A stretch of DNA of 53,105 nt, taken from assembly GCF_012843905.1 (NCBI RefSeq), contig NZ_JABAGC010000021.1, positions 1 through 53,105 of the forward strand. Reading direction: 5' to 3'. The notes beneath the pieces are model-generated. The model was not told the DNA's origin. It worked only from the letters and a program-made list of their open reading frames with translations, and searched no databases. Below, piece by piece: positions 35,502 through 45,010 of this stretch. This DNA is from Clostridium sp. SM-530-WT-3G. GTDB taxonomy: Bacteria; Bacillota; Clostridia; Clostridiales; Clostridiaceae. Numbering within the stretch: position 1 is the stretch's first letter; every line of letters begins with the position of its first letter. Made by a program: the position numbers and the translations under genes.

Positions 35502-38144
35502 ATGTCAGAGATAAAAAACATTTCAACAACATATGATCCAAAAGAATTTGAAGACAGAATATATAAACATTGGGAGGAAAAAGGGTACTTTACACCAAAA
35601 GTAGATAGAAGTAAAAAGCCATTTACTATAGTGATGCCACCTCCAAATATAACAGGACAGCTTCACTTAGGTCATGCATTTGATGATACTTTACAAGATA
35701 TGCTTATAAGATTCAAGAGAATGCAAGGCTACTGCACATTATGGCTTCCAGGTGAAGACCATGCTTCAATTGCAACAGAAGTTAAGGTTGCTAATAAGCT
35801 TGCAGATGAAGGTTATGACAAAAAGGAAATGGGAAGAGAAGCATTCCTTGAAAAAGTATATGAATGGAGTGACAAGTACAGAGCTACTATAAGAAACCAA
35901 GTTAAGAAGCTTGGAGTATCTGCTGATTTTACAAGAGAAGCATTTACTATGGATGAAAACTTAAGTGCAGCAGTTAAGCATGTATTTGTTAAATTATATA
36001 ATGAAGGATTAATATATCAAGGAAGCAGAATAACTAACTGGTGTACACATTGTCAAACTGCTTTATCTGATGCGGAAATCGAATATGAAGAACAAGCAGG
36101 ACATTTCTGGCATATTAACTATCCATTAGCTGATGGAAGTGGATACTTAGAAATTGCAACAACAAGACCAGAAACATTACTTGGAGATAGTGGTGTAGCT
36201 GTTAACCCTAACGATGAAAGATATAAACACCTTATAGGTAAAACTGTAATTTTACCATTAGTAGGTAGAGAAATTCCAATAGTTGGCGACGATTACGTTG
36301 ACTTAGAATTTGGTACTGGTGCAGTTAAGATGACTCCAGCTCATGACCCTAACGATTTTGAAGTAGGTAAGAGACACAATCTTGAAATCATCAGAGTTAT
36401 GGATGATAAGGGAATAATCAATGAAAATGGTGGAAAATATCAAGGTTTAGATAGATATGAAGCTAGAAAAGCTATAGTTAAAGACTTAGAAGAAGCTGGA
36501 CTATTAGTTAAGATTAAAGACCATGCTCATAATGTAGGTACACACGATAGATGCGGAACAACTGTAGAACCAATCATATCAAAACAATGGTATGTTAAGA
36601 TGGACGAATTAGCTAAACCAGCTATAGAAGTTGTTAGAGAAGGTAAGACTAAATTTGTTCCTGAAAGATTTGATAAAACATACTTCAACTGGATGGAAAA
36701 TATCCAAGATTGGTGTATTTCAAGACAATTATGGTGGGGACACAGAATACCAGTTTACTACTGTCAAGACTGTGGTGAAATGATGGTACTTGAAGAAGCT
36801 CCAACAAAATGTACTAAATGTGGAAGCACTAATATAGAACAAGACCCAGATGTACTTGATACATGGTTCTCATCTGCATTATGGCCTTTCTCAACATTAG
36901 GTTGGCCAAACAAGACAGAAGATTTAGATTACTTCTATCCAAACAGCGTTTTAGTTACAGGACATGATATAATCTTCTTCTGGGTTGCTAGAATGATATT
37001 CTCAGGATTACACTGCATGGGAGAAACTCCATTCCATACTGTATTAATTCATGGTCTTATAAGAGATAGCCAAGGTAGAAAGATGAGTAAGTCTTTAGGA
37101 AATGGTGTAGACCCACTTGAGGTTATAGATCAATATGGTGCTGATGCATTAAGATTTATGATAGCTACTGGTAATGCTCCAGGAAATGATATGAGATACT
37201 ATCCTGAAAGAGTTGAAGCATCAAGAAACTTCGCTAATAAGATTTGGAATGCTTCAAGATTCGTTATGATGAATCTTGATAAGGACATAATGAACAAATA
37301 TAAAGACTGTAAAGAATATTCGTTAGCTGATAAGTGGATATTATCAAAAATGAACACATTAGTTAAAGAAGTTACTGAAAACATGGAAAAATATGAACTT
37401 GGAATTGCTATGTCAAAGGTTTATGACTTCATGTGGACAGAATTTTGTGACTGGTATATAGAATTAATTAAACCAGTATTCTATGGTGAAGATGAAAAGG
37501 CTAAGGGAGTAGTTTACAATGTATTAAATACTGTACTTGTTACAGGACTTAAATTATTACACCCAGCAATGCCATTTATTACAGAAGAAATCTTCACTCA
37601 CTTAACTGATGAAGAAACAATAGTAAATGCTGCATGGCCAGAATTTGATGAAGCTTTAGTTGATACAAAAGCAGAAGAAGATATGGCATACGTTATTGAA
37701 GCAATTAAAGGATTAAGAAATGTAAGAGCTGAAATGAATGTACCACCATCAAGAAAAGCTAAAGTTATAGCTTATATCAGTTCAGATGCTAAAGAAGCAT
37801 TTACAAATGGAGTTTCTTATATTGAAAAACTTGCTTCAGCTTCAGAAGTTGAATTTATCGAAGATAAAGCTGTAGTTCCTGCAAATGCAGTATCTCTAGT
37901 AGTTAAAGGTGGAGAATTATTCATGCCACTATTAGACTTAGTTGATAAGGATAAGGAACTTGAAAGATTAAATAAAGAAGTTAAGAAGCTTGAAGGAGAA
38001 ATCGAAAGAATCGATAAGAAGCTTGGAAACCAAGGTTTCGTAGCTAAAGCTCCAGAAGCAGTAGTAAACGCTGAAAAGGAAAAGAGAGTTAAGTACGTTG
38101 AAATGCTTGAAGCAGTAAAAGTTAGAATTGATGCTTTAAACTAA
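35502..38144 (+). CDS. valS: Valyl-tRNA synthetase
   Basis: An 880-residue class I aminoacyl-tRNA synthetase charging tRNA-Val. The HIGH-type motif is HLGH in [16 protein letters not shown] (near 50) and KMSKS lies in [11 protein letters not shown] (near 528). The editing domain shows [18 protein letters not shown], a cysteine quartet [14 protein letters not shown] follows, and the C-terminal coiled coil (about 812-880, [20 protein letters not shown]) is typical of ValRS. AGGAGG precedes the ATG. It is regulated by the T-box leader and ended by a long imperfect terminator. Confidence 0.98.
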   Translation: MSEIKNISTTYDPKEFEDRIYKHWEEKGYFTPKVDRSKKPFTIVMPPPNITGQLHLGHAFDDTLQDMLIRFKRMQGYCTLWLPGEDHASIATEVKVANKLADEGYDKKEMGREAFLEKVYEWSDKYRATIRNQVKKLGVSADFTREAFTMDENLSAAVKHVFVKLYNEGLIYQGSRITNWCTHCQTALSDAEIEYEEQAGHFWHINYPLADGSGYLEIATTRPETLLGDSGVAVNPNDERYKHLIGKTVILPLVGREIPIVGDDYVDLEFGTGAVKMTPAHDPNDFEVGKRHNLEIIRVMDDKGIINENGGKYQGLDRYEARKAIVKDLEEAGLLVKIKDHAHNVGTHDRCGTTVEPIISKQWYVKMDELAKPAIEVVREGKTKFVPERFDKTYFNWMENIQDWCISRQLWWGHRIPVYYCQDCGEMMVLEEAPTKCTKCGSTNIEQDPDVLDTWFSSALWPFSTLGWPNKTEDLDYFYPNSVLVTGHDIIFFWVARMIFSGLHCMGETPFHTVLIHGLIRDSQGRKMSKSLGNGVDPLEVIDQYGADALRFMIATGNAPGNDMRYYPERVEASRNFANKIWNASRFVMMNLDKDIMNKYKDCKEYSLADKWILSKMNTLVKEVTENMEKYELGIAMSKVYDFMWTEFCDWYIELIKPVFYGEDEKAKGVVYNVLNTVLVTGLKLLHPAMPFITEEIFTHLTDEETIVNAAWPEFDEALVDTKAEEDMAYVIEAIKGLRNVRAEMNVPPSRKAKVIAYISSDAKEAFTNGVSYIEKLASASEVEFIEDKAVVPANAVSLVVKGGELFMPLLDLVDKDKELERLNKEVKKLEGEIERIDKKLGNQGFVAKAPEAVVNAEKEKRVKYVEMLEAVKVRIDALN

Positions 38145-38182
38145 AATAATTAAATTGAAATAATATAGAAAATAATTTTCTA

Positions 38183-38240
38183 CCCCTTTATAGGAATAGG
38201 CTTTATTTGCAGCCTACATTCTGTGAAGGGGATTTTTTTC
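38183..38240 (+). terminator. Terminator of valS
   Basis: A long imperfect stem, CCCCTTTATAGGAATAGGCT (38183-38202) with AGCCTACATTCTGTGAAGGGG, then ATTTTTTTC. Confidence 0.85.
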
Positions 38241-38265
38241 TTGGAATTTTTCGTTTTATACCAGA

Positions 38266-38532
38266 TACACTCCTATAGCAGAGTATGAAGTATATTCTGG
38301 ATTTAATAAAATGATAGGAAATAAGACTGCAATATATATTTCACATAGATTATCTTCATGTAGATTTTGTGATGATATTGCAGTATTTGATGATGGAAGT
38401 GTAGTTCAGCGTGGAAGTCATGAAGAATTTGTAAATGCCTATGATGGATTGTATGCAAAAATGTGGAGTGCTCAGGCACAGTATTATGCTGATAATCAAA
38501 ATGAAATAGCAGTAGAAAGTAAAGAAAATTAA
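38266..38532 (+). pseudogene. 3' remnant of an ABC exporter (ATPase C-terminal end)
   Basis: The open frame from 38311 reads the last 70-odd residues of an exporter-type ABC ATPase: the H-loop ISHRLSSCRFCDDIAVFDDG, then VVQRGSHEEF and the usual C-terminal tail. In-frame similarity continues upstream of the ATG (PIAEYEVYSGFNK from about 38272), the stretch right after the D-loop. Walker A, signature, Walker B and the membrane domain are missing and valS's terminator lies immediately upstream. It is a deletion relic, not a functional gene; its original terminator is still in place. A weak ATG without SD makes expression unlikely. Confidence 0.8.
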
Positions 38533-38566
38533 TGACTTAAATTTTAATTAATATTAGATAATATAT

Positions 38567-38624
38567 AAGCACAAGAATAGTAACTATCGGTTTGATAATT
38601 AACTTTCTTGTGCTTTGGTTTTAC
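38567..38624 (+). terminator. Terminator left from the ABC exporter gene
   Basis: AAGCACAAGAA (38567-38577) pairs perfectly with TTCTTGTGCTT (38605-38615), followed by TGGTTTTA. The loop is long (27 nt). Confidence 0.75.
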
Positions 38625-38742
38625 TATAGATTTTCATAAAATGTATATAAAAATAATAAAAACATGGATAATAGTAAATTCATAATAATATATATAGAAA
38701 GAAAAGTAAAACAAAATAAAGATTATGTTTTCAATTAGTTTC

Positions 38743-38762
38743 TAGTATGTTATTGCATACTA
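38743..38762. repeat. Short inverted repeat upstream of the TerC gene
   Basis: TAGTATG (38743-38749) and CATACTA (38756-38762) flank TTATTG. It is about 80 bp before the start codon; a possible operator. The rest of 38625-38841 is AT-rich and shows no yybP-ykoY-type riboswitch consensus. Confidence 0.35.
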
Positions 38763-38841
38763 ACTATAAAATATAAACTTTTTACTTATTATAAAAGAAA
38801 TTATAACTGTTACTTGTTACCTGAATAAGTGGGGTGTTAAT

Positions 38842-39687
38842 TTGAAGGAGAAGAAGTATTTATTTAATCTTATATTTTGGGTATCATTATCCATAATGTT
38901 TAATGTTTTTATTTATATTACAAAAGGAGAAACATCAGCAATAGAATATTTTGGTGGATATATAGTGGAAATGTCTCTTAGTCTTGATAATTTATTTTTG
39001 TTTCTAATGATATTTTCTAGCTTTGGCATAAAAGAGGATTATCAGGAAAGAGTTCTCTTATACGGTGTATTAGGAGCAATGGTATTAAGGCTTATATTTA
39101 TTTTGCTTGGAGTAAGTATAATAAATAAATTTCATTCTATACTCTCATTGTTTGGAATAATATTGTTATATAGTGGTTTGAAAATGTTATTTAAAAAAGA
39201 AGAGAAGATTGAATTTCAAGATAATTTTGCAGTAAAAGTATTAAGAAAGGTTATACCAGTAACAACAGTTCTTCATGGAAACAGATTTTTTGTAAATAAG
39301 AATAAAATAATATATGCAACACCACTTTTGGCAGTACTTGTTGTAATAGAATTTTCAGATGTACTGTTTGCAATAGATTCTATACCTGCCATATTTTCTA
39401 TAACTACAGATACAATGATAGTATATACATCTAATATTTTTGCTATATTAGGCTTAAGAAGCATGTATTACATATTAGAAAAAATGAATGACAAGTTTAC
39501 TTTTATGAAATATGGTGTAGGTGTAATACTTATGTTTACAGGATTAAAGTTATTTATATTATTATTTGGAATAGAAATATCAGTTACGAATTCGGTATTA
39601 ATAATAATGATAATTCTCTTAGCAAGCATTTTATTATCTTTATTACTTGATGATTTTTCAAGAAGAAGAAAATATGGTAATAGATAA
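38842..39687 (+). CDS. TerC family integral membrane protein
   Basis: A 281-residue protein with about eight or nine membrane segments. The two acidic membrane motifs of TerC proteins are present: VEMSLSLDNLFLFLMIF (near 43) and VVIEFSDVLFAIDSIPAIF (near 170). The family exports or handles metals, notably Mn(II), and some members metallate exported enzymes. TTG start with GGGGTG 5 nt upstream. It is monocistronic with a terminator. Manganese as substrate is inferred from family, not from a visible riboswitch. Confidence 0.92.
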   Translation: MKEKKYLFNLIFWVSLSIMFNVFIYITKGETSAIEYFGGYIVEMSLSLDNLFLFLMIFSSFGIKEDYQERVLLYGVLGAMVLRLIFILLGVSIINKFHSILSLFGIILLYSGLKMLFKKEEKIEFQDNFAVKVLRKVIPVTTVLHGNRFFVNKNKIIYATPLLAVLVVIEFSDVLFAIDSIPAIFSITTDTMIVYTSNIFAILGLRSMYYILEKMNDKFTFMKYGVGVILMFTGLKLFILLFGIEISVTNSVLIIMIILLASILLSLLLDDFSRRRKYGNR

Positions 39688-39698
39688 ATAATAGAAAT

Positions 39699-39744
39699 AA
39701 AAGGATTTGGTTTTTAAGGTAGAAGATCAAATTCTTTTATTATG
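39699..39744 (+). terminator. Terminator of the TerC gene
   Basis: AAAAGGATTTG (39699-39709) pairs with CAAATTCTTTT (39728-39738; one G-U pair), followed by ATTATG. Nothing recognisable lies between 39745 and the IS end at 39894. Confidence 0.65.
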
Positions 39745-39893
39745 TTATTAAGTAAGGTATAGAATATTTAAATACTGGATTTAAGTTATATAAAAATTAT
39801 TGAAATGGTGTATAAGAGAATATATTTGAAAGAAATTCTTATAATTATTTAGCTTCACGCATGTAATATATTACTAAAAAATAGTATCAAAAG

Positions 39894-39914
39894 CTGTTTT
39901 TAAATAATGTTGTT
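39894..39914 (+). repeat. Left inverted repeat of the IS1595-like element
   Basis: Starts CTGTTTTTAAATAATG and matches the inverse of 40941-40961 at 20 of 21 positions. It lies 59 nt beyond the transposase stop. Confidence 0.75.
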
Positions 39915-39973
39915 ATATATAGGAATTAAAGATGAGTCAATATGTACAAATTACATGTTATAAAATTTATATA

Positions 39974-40891
39974 TTACAAGACAAGTTCAGATTTTTTAAT
40001 ATTACTTGTTTTTATAAATCCAAAAGATTTTACTAGGGAGTAGGACATATCCATAGACTTAAAGCAATAATCAAGATTAAACAATATAAAATAGGATAAA
40101 TAGTTCTCTAAATATTTAGTTGCTATTCCATAAAAATCACAAAACCAGGCTGATACTTTGTGTCCAATATGGTTGATTTTATCGTCAATAACTATAGATT
40201 TGCTTCTCCATCTCTTGTTAGTTTTATTATTATACCTTTCACTTACAGCTCTTAAGAAACGATTCCATCCATTAGTGATAATTAATGCTTTTTCATCTAG
40301 TCTACTAATTACTTTGTTTTTAAATTGAATTTTATCAAAACTGTGTCTGCTTAAGGGAACTATTAGCATTGTATCTTGGCAATCTCTGACTGCTACTGCA
40401 ACTATAAGTTTTTGTTGAAAATAGTAGTCAGGTTTAAAATTTATTGTAGAATTATAAGCTCCCTCTTGAAAACATATTGTGTCGGCAGATATATTCCCTG
40501 ATAATTTTTCTGGGTTGATTCCATAATGATGAGCTGATTTTAGAATATTTAATATTTTATGGCGCCAGTAAAAAGCTGTTGATAAATTAAGTTTTAATTC
40601 AGCAGCACATGCTCTTAAAGTTCTTCTCTGTAAGAATAATTCTATATATTTAATCCAAAGTTCAGGAACTTTTTTTGAATAATACCATAAAGAATTGGTT
40701 GTATTTGAAAATGTTCTTCTACACTTTTTGCACATATATCTTTGAATTCCTTTATATTTGCCGTGTTTAATAAAATCAGTATTCTGGCAATGAGGACAAC
40801 ATTCAAATTTCTTAGCTTTATATAAATCAACTTTTAGTAATTGGGGTATAAGCTTTTCTAAGTTTTTATAATCAATATCATTTTCTATCAA
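39974..40891 (-). CDS. IS1595-family transposase, catalytic residues apparently eroded
   Basis: A 305-residue protein with an N-terminal zinc ribbon (CPHCQ near 33, CKKC near 55), a helix-turn-helix region (RTLRACAAELKLNLSTAFYWR) and an ISXO2-like catalytic core. The first acidic residue remains in ISADT, but the second motif reads ITNGWNRF where family members usually have a D in S/T-DGW. The third region NHIGHKVSAWFCDF lacks the usual NxxH pattern before GIATKYLENYL. TTG 40891 is chosen since GAGGTG lies 6 nt upstream; a more distal ATG at 40948 falls inside the inverted repeat. Probably inactive. Confidence 0.75.
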   Translation of the reverse strand: MIENDIDYKNLEKLIPQLLKVDLYKAKKFECCPHCQNTDFIKHGKYKGIQRYMCKKCRRTFSNTTNSLWYYSKKVPELWIKYIELFLQRRTLRACAAELKLNLSTAFYWRHKILNILKSAHHYGINPEKLSGNISADTICFQEGAYNSTINFKPDYYFQQKLIVAVAVRDCQDTMLIVPLSRHSFDKIQFKNKVISRLDEKALIITNGWNRFLRAVSERYNNKTNKRWRSKSIVIDDKINHIGHKVSAWFCDFYGIATKYLENYLSYFILFNLDYCFKSMDMSYSLVKSFGFIKTSNIKKSELVL

Positions 40892-40940
40892 TTTATTCAC
40901 CTCGTTTGGAGCATTGCCACAAAGTATGAATAATATACAA

Positions 40941-40961
40941 AACAACATTTTTTAAAAACAG
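40941..40961 (-). repeat. Right inverted repeat of the IS1595-like element
   Basis: Inverse partner of 39894-39914 (20 of 21). Beyond it, 40962-41207 is AT-rich; a weak wobble-paired hairpin (AAGCTCTT near 41036 with GGGAGCTT near 41061) is the only structure seen. Confidence 0.75.
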
Positions 40962-41207
40962 ATGTGTATGGAATTTTTTTTGTATACATATGCATGGGTA
41001 ATCAAAAAAATTGAATGCTTAATTTAAGTAATATTAAGCTCTTGAGATATATAAGATATTGGGAGCTTTTAATTGGCCAAGTTAGACTATAAACAAAGTT
41101 GATTTTTGCTGTATATTAAATACCTATATTTTGGTTGAAGTAGAAAGCTAATTAAGATAGAATTTACTTAATAATAAATAATATTTACGAAAAAGAGGTT
41201 AAGAATT

Positions 41208-42509
41208 ATGATTTATGAAGAAGCAATGAAGTACATAAGCAGTATAGGAAAATTTGGATCTAATTATGGACTTAAGAGGACATTTAGGCTTTTAGAATTA
41301 CTGGGGAATCCAGATAAAAAACTTAAATTAATTCATGTGGCAGGAACAAATGGCAAGGGTTCAACAACTGCAATGATAACAAAAGTTCTAAGAGGAATGG
41401 GTTACAAAGTAGGCATGTACACTTCTCCATATATTGAGGAATTTGAAGAGAGAATACAGATTAATGGTGAAAATATTCCTAAAGAAAAACTAGTATCATT
41501 ATTGGTGGAAGTTAAAGAAGCTGTAGAAAAAGTTATAAAAGAAGGGTATGATCATCCAACTCAATTTGAAATTCTTACAGCACTAATGTTTTTATATTTT
41601 TATAGAGAAAAAGTTGATTATGGGGTGGTAGAAGTAGGACTTGGAGGAGCTTTAGATTCTACAAATGTTTTGACTCCTATTGTAAGTGTTATTACATCTA
41701 TAAGTTATGATCATATGAATATTTTAGGTGATACTATAGAGGAAATTGCTGAGCAGAAAGCTGGAATAATAAAAGAAGGTATACCAGTTGTGGTTTATCC
41801 TGAAGAAAAGAATGTTCAGGATGTTATTGTGAAAAAAACTGAAGAGATGAATTCAAGAATAAGACTTGTACAGAAGAACAGCGTAAAGCTTTTAAATATA
41901 AATAGAGATGATATATATCAAGAAGTACAGGTAAGTACAATGAAGAATGATTATAAAGTTAAACTTCCTCTTTTAGGAGCACATCAAATGCTTAACTTAG
42001 CAGTGGTATTAAATACTATAGAGGTTATTTTTGAAGGACAGAATGAAAAACTAAATGTTAAATTAGTTGAAAAATCTTTAGAAGATGTTGAGTGGAAAGG
42101 TAGACTTGAAGTATTAAATAAGAAACCTCTTATTGTAATAGATGGAGCACATAATATTGATGGTATAAAATCACTTACATATAATGTGAATAAGTATTTT
42201 AAGTATAAGAATATGATACTTCTGTTAGGTATTTTGGCAGATAAACAAGTGGATGAAATGATAAAGGAAATAGTTCCATTTGCAGAAAAAGTATATGCTC
42301 TTACTCCACATAGTGATAGAGCTCAACTTAGCCAGGAATTAAAAAATAAAATAGTTAAATATAATAAAAATGTAATAGCTATAGAAAGCTATGAAGAGGC
42401 CGTATCAAAAGCAATAAGTGAAGCTGATGAAGATGATCTTATACTAATAAGTGGTTCGTTATATATGATAGGGGATATGAGAAAAATATTAGTTAAAATT
42501 TTGAAATAA
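41208..42509 (+). CDS. folC: Folylpolyglutamate synthase / dihydrofolate synthase
   Basis: A 433-residue Mur-ligase-fold enzyme that adds glutamate to folates and, in bifunctional forms, to dihydropteroate. The P-loop HVAGTNGKGSTTAMI is near residue 45, the family signature YDHMNILGDTIEEIAEQKAGI is near 170 (metal and carbamylated-lysine region), and DGAHNIDGI near 312 starts the C-terminal domain. AAGAGG precedes the ATG. The next gene follows after 42 nt, so they are probably co-transcribed. glyA, another folate gene, is far away at 2.7 kb. Confidence 0.95.
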   Translation: MIYEEAMKYISSIGKFGSNYGLKRTFRLLELLGNPDKKLKLIHVAGTNGKGSTTAMITKVLRGMGYKVGMYTSPYIEEFEERIQINGENIPKEKLVSLLVEVKEAVEKVIKEGYDHPTQFEILTALMFLYFYREKVDYGVVEVGLGGALDSTNVLTPIVSVITSISYDHMNILGDTIEEIAEQKAGIIKEGIPVVVYPEEKNVQDVIVKKTEEMNSRIRLVQKNSVKLLNINRDDIYQEVQVSTMKNDYKVKLPLLGAHQMLNLAVVLNTIEVIFEGQNEKLNVKLVEKSLEDVEWKGRLEVLNKKPLIVIDGAHNIDGIKSLTYNVNKYFKYKNMILLLGILADKQVDEMIKEIVPFAEKVYALTPHSDRAQLSQELKNKIVKYNKNVIAIESYEEAVSKAISEADEDDLILISGSLYMIGDMRKILVKILK

Positions 42510-42551
42510 TGGTAAAATGAAATGGTATAAAAGATAGGGGGCGGGAACAAT

Positions 42552-44522
42552 ATGACAGAAAATAAAATGGAAAAGTCGTATTATATAGAATTAAAAGAAT
42601 TCTATAATAAGAATAAAGGGGAATTTTACAGCTTTCAAGACATTGAGAATGCTGGAAGCTATGAATATAGAGTATTTACTAGAAAGATTAAGCCTCTTAA
42701 ATTATTTGAGCAAAATAAGTCAGCGGCTAAATTAGTAAAGATTTTATTAGAAGTAATTCATAATGGAAAACATTGTGAAGAGCTTGAAGAATATTTAAGT
42801 TCAAACCGTGTTATTTACTATTATGAGAGCATTAGGCAAACATTAAGTGCAGTAATTGAAAATAATGATGAAAGTAAAGAATTGCTTAAACAATTTGTAG
42901 ATAATGTGATTTTAAATAGCAAAAATGAAGAAGTGGTAAAGTTGGCCTTAATTATGGCTCAAGTACTTGAAGTGGATAACTTAGAAGAAATATTAAATAT
43001 TTTCTCTATTCATAATAGCTTTATATTTTATGTAATTAATGATTATTCGCATATGAATAACAAAAATGATACGATTTTTGAAATCGCTAAACATGCAGAA
43101 TATTATGGGAAGTTTTTTGCTCTTGTTCACTTAAAGGCATTAACATATGAAATAGAAAATTGGCTTGTTGAATATGGATGCACTGATAATTATCCAATAC
43201 CTGAAATTATAGAGTATAGTATTTTATCAGTTGATATTTTAGAATATTTAAATAGAGTTAAATTGGATTCACATAATATAGAATTGTTTACCAAAGCCTT
43301 TTGTACAGTTTTATCTGATTATGGATTAGGTGCAATTAATAATAAGGTAGATGTATGTAATAAGATTTTAGAAATTATAAATGAAGTTAGTGGTGGCATA
43401 TATTCTTTATATGCAGTAGTATCAATATTATATTTAGTTGATGGAATGCTAGTAGATTATTATAAGGAAAACAAAAACATACAAATATTAGATGAGTTTG
43501 AAGAATATAAAAGAATAATTGAATTATGTACTGATATAGTAAACGAACCGTATTGGCATGATGTAATAAAGGATGAAATAAGTAATACTGAATTAGAAAC
43601 TGATGTTTTAATAGGATGTATAGAAAAAACAGGTTATAAACTTAAAAAGAAAGAATATGAAAATATACTAAAAAGAAATTATTGTAGCCCACTTTTATAT
43701 AAATATGGTTTATGTTCAGGTAGTAAAGCAATAAGAAAGACTGCATTTAAACTTGGAATTGCTAATCTTCCAATTGATGATATGACAATGGAGTCTAAAG
43801 AGATGAGGCTTGAAAATTTAACATATGATGATATTGATTATATATGCCTTTATATATTAATAACATATAGTGAAATAGAAGATTTTAATGATGACATTAA
43901 TGAATATAAACATATAAATTTGAGAGGATTACAATGTCCTTTAATTGAATTAAGAGATGAATGCATAAAAAATCTTAATAAAATGAAAAATTTTATAAAT
44001 GAAAATGATAAAAAATTGATTTATAGATATATAGATCAAGAATGTATTCCGAGTATAAAAAGAAAATTAAAGTCATTACTTAAAGAAAATACTTATTCAA
44101 GTAACGATAATAGAGAGTTAGTAATTGATCAACCAGAAATTATTCAAATTCATCCTAAGGATGCATTTCTATTAAATATAAATGTTTTAGGTCAAGGGGC
44201 ATTTAATAGAATTAAAGTTAAGAATTCACTTAAGGAAAATGATGTTGTGTATATTATGCAAAATTTTATTGAGGAAAATGGATTTTCTACAATTGTGTGT
44301 ACAGAAAATGGATATGCTATTGGATATATTTCAAAACCTATTGATGATATCTTAAATAATCTAATATATGCAGAACGTTATATATATGGTGTTATAAAGC
44401 AAATAAGTGATGATTTGAATAATATAAGTATATCTTTATATTTAAGTTATAAAGATGTTGAGGATGGAGTAGCTAATGTACTAGAACTTTTATCCAGAAC
44501 AAAAGAACAATATATCCAATAA
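42552..44522 (+). CDS. Uncharacterised 656-aa helical protein with a HIRAN-like C-terminal domain
   Basis: No named family recognised. Residues 1-530 are almost entirely helical and leucine/isoleucine-rich (LVKILLEVIHNGK, VVKLALIMAQVLEVDN, ILEIINEVSGGIYSL), compatible with HEAT/ARM-like repeats. The last 110 residues are beta-rich and resemble HIRAN domains: LLNINVLGQGAFNRIKVKN, LKENDVVYIMQNF, then GYAIGYISKPIDDILNNLIY. HIRAN domains bind DNA ends or appear next to nuclease/helicase modules. No catalytic motif, signal or membrane segment is visible. GGGGGCGGG precedes the ATG; a perfect 20-bp terminator follows. Likely co-transcribed with folC. Confidence 0.6.
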   Translation: MTENKMEKSYYIELKEFYNKNKGEFYSFQDIENAGSYEYRVFTRKIKPLKLFEQNKSAAKLVKILLEVIHNGKHCEELEEYLSSNRVIYYYESIRQTLSAVIENNDESKELLKQFVDNVILNSKNEEVVKLALIMAQVLEVDNLEEILNIFSIHNSFIFYVINDYSHMNNKNDTIFEIAKHAEYYGKFFALVHLKALTYEIENWLVEYGCTDNYPIPEIIEYSILSVDILEYLNRVKLDSHNIELFTKAFCTVLSDYGLGAINNKVDVCNKILEIINEVSGGIYSLYAVVSILYLVDGMLVDYYKENKNIQILDEFEEYKRIIELCTDIVNEPYWHDVIKDEISNTELETDVLIGCIEKTGYKLKKKEYENILKRNYCSPLLYKYGLCSGSKAIRKTAFKLGIANLPIDDMTMESKEMRLENLTYDDIDYICLYILITYSEIEDFNDDINEYKHINLRGLQCPLIELRDECIKNLNKMKNFINENDKKLIYRYIDQECIPSIKRKLKSLLKENTYSSNDNRELVIDQPEIIQIHPKDAFLLNINVLGQGAFNRIKVKNSLKENDVVYIMQNFIEENGFSTIVCTENGYAIGYISKPIDDILNNLIYAERYIYGVIKQISDDLNNISISLYLSYKDVEDGVANVLELLSRTKEQYIQ

Positions 44523-44534
44523 TCTTAAATAATA

Positions 44535-44584
44535 AAGAGGTTTTATGTGTATTTTTTTAAATACACATAAAACCTCTTATTTTT
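44535..44584. terminator. Strong bidirectional terminator
   Basis: A perfect 20-bp stem (44535-44554 with 44559-44578), loop TTTT, T-tract on the plus side and A-rich sequence upstream that serves the convergent minus-strand gene. Confidence 0.95.
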
Positions 44585-44837
44585 AATTATTATTTTCTTC
44601 TTTCCATGCAAGTAAAGCTAATGAAAGTTGATCAGGACAAGATGTTGATCTTTTACCACAATGAATTCCATTAAGTTTTTCTATTACGTCATCTACCTTC
44701 ATACCTTGAACTAGATGACCTATGCCTTGAAGATTTCCATTACAGCCGCCAACAAATTCAATAGATTGAATTACATTGTCTACTATATCTAAATTAATTG
44801 TTGATGCACATACACCATTTGTCTTATAAGTAAACAT
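44583..44837 (-). CDS. TSCPD domain protein, TIGR03905 family
   Basis: An 84-residue protein matching TIGR03905: NGVCASTINLDIVDN, FVGGCNGNLQGIGHLVQGM, GIHCGKRSTSCPDQLSLAL. Three or four conserved cysteines suggest metal or cluster binding. The family is named after the TSCPD motif of ribonucleotide reductase ends; its role is not established. Start preceded by GAGGAGAG. Monocistronic, convergent with the 656-aa gene. Confidence 0.92.
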   Translation of the reverse strand: MFTYKTNGVCASTINLDIVDNVIQSIEFVGGCNGNLQGIGHLVQGMKVDDVIEKLNGIHCGKRSTSCPDQLSLALLAWKEENNN

Positions 44838-45010
44838 ATATTTATTTCTCTCCTCTTAATAAAAAATAACACTCCTACTTATTATAGTAGGAAATTGTCA
44901 ATAAATAAAGATATAACAGCAAATTGGTAGTACCAATAAAAGAGGAAAAGAATATATTATAAATACAAATAAGATTGAAATAAAAATAGGATTGTTTATA
45001 TTGGGGGGAA

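Larger units (their letters stand above)
39894..40961 (-). mobile_element. IS1595-like insertion sequence (about 1.07 kb)
   Basis: One minus-strand transposase gene lies between inverted repeats of 21 bp with one mismatch (39894-39914 and 40941-40961). The 8-bp flanks (ATCAAAAG left, ATGTGTAT right) are not duplicates, so no target-site duplication is left or the exact tips are slightly different. It separates the TerC gene from folC. Confidence 0.75.

Noticed and set aside
38625..38841. Manganese (yybP-ykoY) riboswitch before the TerC gene
   Set aside because: Such riboswitches often precede TerC genes, but I could not find the conserved loop sequences or a following terminator here.
39886..40969. 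8-bp target-site duplication of the IS1595-like element
   Set aside because: The flanks ATCAAAAG and ATGTGTAT do not match, nor do small shifts of the boundary.
41034..41072. Terminator between the IS1595-like element and folC
   Set aside because: The stem needs several wobble pairs and no gene reads into it on the plus strand; mentioned only as a weak hairpin.
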